NCBI RefSeq assembly: GCF_000425345.1
Contig: NZ_AUDG01000020.1
Location: 1 to 64,000, forward strand
DNA length: 64,000 nucleotides
Source: Rheinheimera baltica DSM 14885
GTDB lineage: Bacteria; Pseudomonadota; Gammaproteobacteria; Enterobacterales; Alteromonadaceae
Direction: 5' to 3'
The position numbers were made by a program, and so were the translations under genes. Shown here piece by piece: positions 63,098 through 64,000 of this stretch. The notes under the pieces were generated by a model. It was not told where the DNA came from, did no database searches, and was given only the letters and a program-made list of their open reading frames with translations. Positions within the stretch are counted from its first letter, which is position 1; each line of letters opens with the position of its first letter.

Positions 63098-64000
63098 ATG
63101 TCCGATACTGGCGAATTGCTGTTTACCCCCGAACTGATAAGCGACGCAGTCGCTGAACTTACTACTGTTCATGACTGGCTGCGTTTTGCCGTTAGCCGGC
63201 TGAATCAGGCTGATGTCTATCTTGGTCATGGCACGGATAACCCCTGGGATGAAGCAGCCAGCTTGTTGGCTCATGTTCTTCATTTACCGCCATTTACCGA
63301 TGAAAAACTGTTTAATGTTCGCCTAACCCGGTTAGAGCGACAGGCGTTTGTCGGTCTGCTGCAGCAACGGGTAGAACAGCGATTGCCTGCCGCTTATTTA
63401 ACGCAACAAGCGTATTTTGCCGGTTTACCATTTTATGTTGATGAACGGGTGCTGGTGCCGCGTTCTCCTATCTCAGAGCTTATTGCAAACAAGTTTATTC
63501 GTCAGCTTGGCGGTAACACACCAAAGCATATTCTGGATTTATGTACGGGATCGGGCTGTATCGCTATTGCCTGTGCTTACGCCTTTGACGACGCTGAAGT
63601 CGATGCCGTAGATATTAGTGCCGACGCATTAGAAGTGGCTCAGTACAACATTGAAAATCATGGCCTTGAGCATCGTGTGTTTCCTATTTTGTCTGATGGT
63701 TATCAAGCGCTTGCGGGCGCTAAGTACGATTTAATTGTAACTAATCCTCCCTACGTCGATGCCGAAGACATGGCCGACTTACCCGACGAATATCGACATG
63801 AGCCTGAATTGGGTTTGGCGTCGGGTGAAGATGGCCTGGCACTGACGCGGCGCATTTTACGTGAAGCCGCAGCACATTTGTCTGACGCTGGCGTTCTGGT
63901 GTGTGAGGTAGGAAACAGCATGGTGCAGTTACAACAGGACTTCCCTGATGTCGATTTTGATTGGCTTGAGTTTGCCCATGGGGGATTAGGTGTATTCGCA
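63098..64000 (+). CDS. prmB: Ribosomal protein L3 glutamine methyltransferase PrmB, 5' part
   Basis: The first 301 codons of a PrmB/HemK-type methyltransferase; the 3' end lies outside the window. It shows [15 protein letters not shown] (SAM site, about 150) and the NPPY motif (about 216) that positions the target Gln. It methylates a glutamine of ribosomal protein L3. The ATG at 63098 is chosen for length agreement with the family; E. coli PrmB is 310 residues, so only a few residues are missing. Confidence 0.93.
   Translation, partial: MSDTGELLFTPELISDAVAELTTVHDWLRFAVSRLNQADVYLGHGTDNPWDEAASLLAHVLHLPPFTDEKLFNVRLTRLERQAFVGLLQQRVEQRLPAAYLTQQAYFAGLPFYVDERVLVPRSPISELIANKFIRQLGGNTPKHILDLCTGSGCIAIACAYAFDDAEVDAVDISADALEVAQYNIENHGLEHRVFPILSDGYQALAGAKYDLIVTNPPYVDAEDMADLPDEYRHEPELGLASGEDGLALTRRILREAAAHLSDAGVLVCEVGNSMVQLQQDFPDVDFDWLEFAHGGLGVFA

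Overview
This 64 kb window looks like chromosome of a gammaproteobacterium. The housekeeping genes (fadIJ, sixA, smrB, prmB, hdfR-maoP, tesA-ybbA-ybbP, folX-yfcH, putP) resemble those of E. coli and Alteromonadales-like bacteria. The exopolysaccharide locus is of the exosortase A (XrtA)/PEP-CTERM type found in aquatic, biofilm- or floc-forming proteobacteria. A Rheinheimera/Alishewanella/Arsukibacterium-like host is my inference; there is no rRNA in the window to settle it.

Region 1 (1-472): the 3' end of a group II intron (domains V and VI), then about 340 bp of decayed sequence.

Region 2 (473-32641): a large XrtA/PEP-CTERM exopolysaccharide locus. Its left part has an autoinducer-synthase-like acyltransferase, a VAO-type flavoprotein, and two paralogous THxN-type PEP-CTERM proteins. 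Each of these two proteins sits behind a close match to a sigma-54 promoter, and a QueC-like PP-loop enzyme lies between them. Next come prsT and xrtA on the minus strand. An 11-gene plus-strand operon follows: CapK-like enzyme, three glycosyltransferases, serine acetyltransferase-like enzyme, two deacetylase-like proteins, ATP-grasp ligase, AsnB-like enzyme, GNAT and Wzy-like polymerase. A flippase and an initiating sugar transferase lie on the minus strand. The export machinery closes the locus: polysaccharide export lipoprotein, Wzz-like protein, tyrosine kinase, beta-barrel protein and AAA ATPase. Together these genes can start a repeat unit on a lipid carrier, extend and decorate it, flip, polymerise and export it, and sort PEP-CTERM proteins to the cell surface. 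The usual regulators PrsK and PrsR are not in the window.

Region 3 (32642-33356): a strong sigma-70-type promoter drives one tRNA-Ala(GGC) and three identical tRNA-Glu(TTC) genes in tandem.

Region 4 (33419-44390): tesA divergent from ybbA-ybbP; yfcH and folX; a PepSY/PhoP-like/PhoQ-like operon; comEA; an HDOD/degenerate-EAL protein; and putP.

Region 5 (44586-51398): a six-gene MoxR/Bat (aerotolerance-type) operon.

Region 6 (51399-64000): fadIJ behind a likely FadR operator and a PsrA-like palindrome, a small membrane protein, hdfR divergent from maoP, a PAS-GGDEF-EAL protein, an M16 protease, sixA, smrB and the 5' part of prmB, which runs off the window.
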